Program-made: the position numbers and the translations under genes
From: Nitrospira sp.
GTDB lineage: Bacteria > Nitrospirota > Nitrospiria > Nitrospirales > Nitrospiraceae
DNA: 64,000 bases
NCBI GenBank assembly: GCA_022226955.1
Contig: CP092079.1
Span: 1,074,015-1,138,014, forward strand
Direction: 5' to 3'
Notes under the pieces: generated by a model
What the model saw: the letters and a program-made list of their open reading frames with translations, nothing else
Database searches by the model: none
Told to the model about the DNA's origin: nothing
Shown here: piece after piece, positions 63,722-64,000 of the stretch
Position numbering within the stretch: the stretch's first letter is position 1
Layout of the letters: each line of letters begins with the position of its first letter

Positions 63722-64000
63722 TTACTTATTCGGCTGCGGCGTATAGCGCAGATACGGCTTCACCGTCTTAAACCCCTTCGGGAAAAGCGTCTTGGCCTCC
63801 GCGTCGTTCACTGCCGGAGTAATGATGCAATCTTCTCCGTCCTTCCAGTTCGCCGGAGTCGCGACTTTGAACTTGGAGGTCAGCTGGAGCGAATCGACAA
63901 CTCGCAACAATTCATCGAAGTTCCGCCCACATGAAGCCGGATAGGTCAATGTCAGCTTCACTTTTTTATCAGGTCCGACAATGAAGACCGAACGGACCGT
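63722..64000 (-). CDS. 1-Cys peroxiredoxin, 3' part (gene continues beyond the window)
   Basis: The visible 92 residues begin TVRSVFIVGPDKKVKLTLTY, followed by PASCGRNFDELLRVVDSLQL and a tail with VNDAEAKTLFPKGFKTVKPY. This is the C-terminal part of the PRDX6/1-Cys peroxiredoxin family, which reduces peroxides. The catalytic N-terminal Cys lies outside the window. The family usually has Ser or Thr where a Cys occurs here (PASCGRN), a minor oddity. An intrinsic terminator follows. Confidence 0.92.
   Translation of the reverse strand, partial: TVRSVFIVGPDKKVKLTLTYPASCGRNFDELLRVVDSLQLTSKFKVATPANWKDGEDCIITPAVNDAEAKTLFPKGFKTVKPYLRYTPQPNK

Overview
The window reads as a chromosomal segment of a Gram-negative bacterium of roughly 57% G+C, with one clearly A+T-richer stretch at about 37.8-45.2 kb. 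It holds many lipoproteins and periplasmic proteins, an RND pump, c-di-GMP signalling genes and a class II ribonucleotide reductase. The gene mix and protein style are most like Nitrospira (Nitrospirota). That assignment is my recollection of the families, not a search result, and there is no rRNA gene in the window to settle it. No tRNA, rRNA, CRISPR array, phage or plasmid replication gene was recognised. Bases 1-117 hold no gene I can support.

Layout. 0.1-4.4 kb: a small nuclease-like protein and nrdJ (minus strand), with a possible tandem NrdR operator upstream. 4.4-7.0 kb: small membrane or secreted proteins and an AmpG-like permease. 7.1-9.8 kb: the translationally coupled tRNA methylthiotransferases mtaB-miaB. 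10.2-11.4 kb: a sigma-54-type promoter, a 27-residue membrane ORF and a lipoprotein. 11.4-13.3 kb: a repair operon of a short MutY, MutT and a PolB-type exonuclease (minus). 13.5-17.3 kb: a secreted protein, tandem PilZ proteins, a RelE-type toxin pair, a Zn-ribbon Nudix hydrolase and an RlmL-type rRNA methyltransferase. 17.6-21.4 kb: a dead copy of a duplicated zinc-ribbon gene, a XamI-like restriction-modification pair, a remnant of a REP-associated transposon end, and a truncated hicA with hicB. 21.5-29.0 kb: an mdtABC-like efflux operon with two RND permeases and no outer-membrane channel gene. 29.2-31.3 kb: a lipoprotein built of about twelve short solenoid-like repeats. 31.4-33.8 kb: lon.

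33.9-36.2 kb: higBA, an SGNH hydrolase and vapBC-like genes. 36.4-49.4 kb is the most accessory-looking part: the intact zinc-ribbon copy, a frameshifted metallopeptidase, a HET-C/zinc-phospholipase-like lipoprotein, a 1056-residue STAND-ATPase/BTAD regulator, a tectonin-type propeller protein, a 518-residue protein I do not recognise, a complete REP-associated tyrosine transposase element with inverted ends, a DUF900-type hydrolase, a REP-like hairpin and a double-GT2 glycosyltransferase. 49.5-57.1 kb: msrB, two lipoprotein or secreted proteins, a 3-hydroxyisobutyrate dehydrogenase-like enzyme, a lone receiver protein, DUF4112, CoA-binding, DUF4139 and DsbA/FrnE-like proteins. 57.2-61.4 kb: a hybrid histidine kinase overlapping a degenerate HD-GYP protein, then a GEMM-I riboswitch directly before an orphan FlgC-like rod protein. 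61.5-64.0 kb: a B12-binding radical SAM protein and the 3' end of a 1-Cys peroxiredoxin gene with its terminator.

Functional links. Cyclic-dinucleotide biology recurs (two PilZ proteins, the HD-GYP protein, the GEMM riboswitch). Oxidative-damage repair recurs (MutY/MutT, MsrB, peroxiredoxin). Four toxin-antitoxin loci lie within about 21 kb (15.1-36.2 kb), one of them decayed. Mobile-element debris (a RAYT element, two remnants and a REP-like hairpin) marks 20.8-47.5 kb as a region of turnover.
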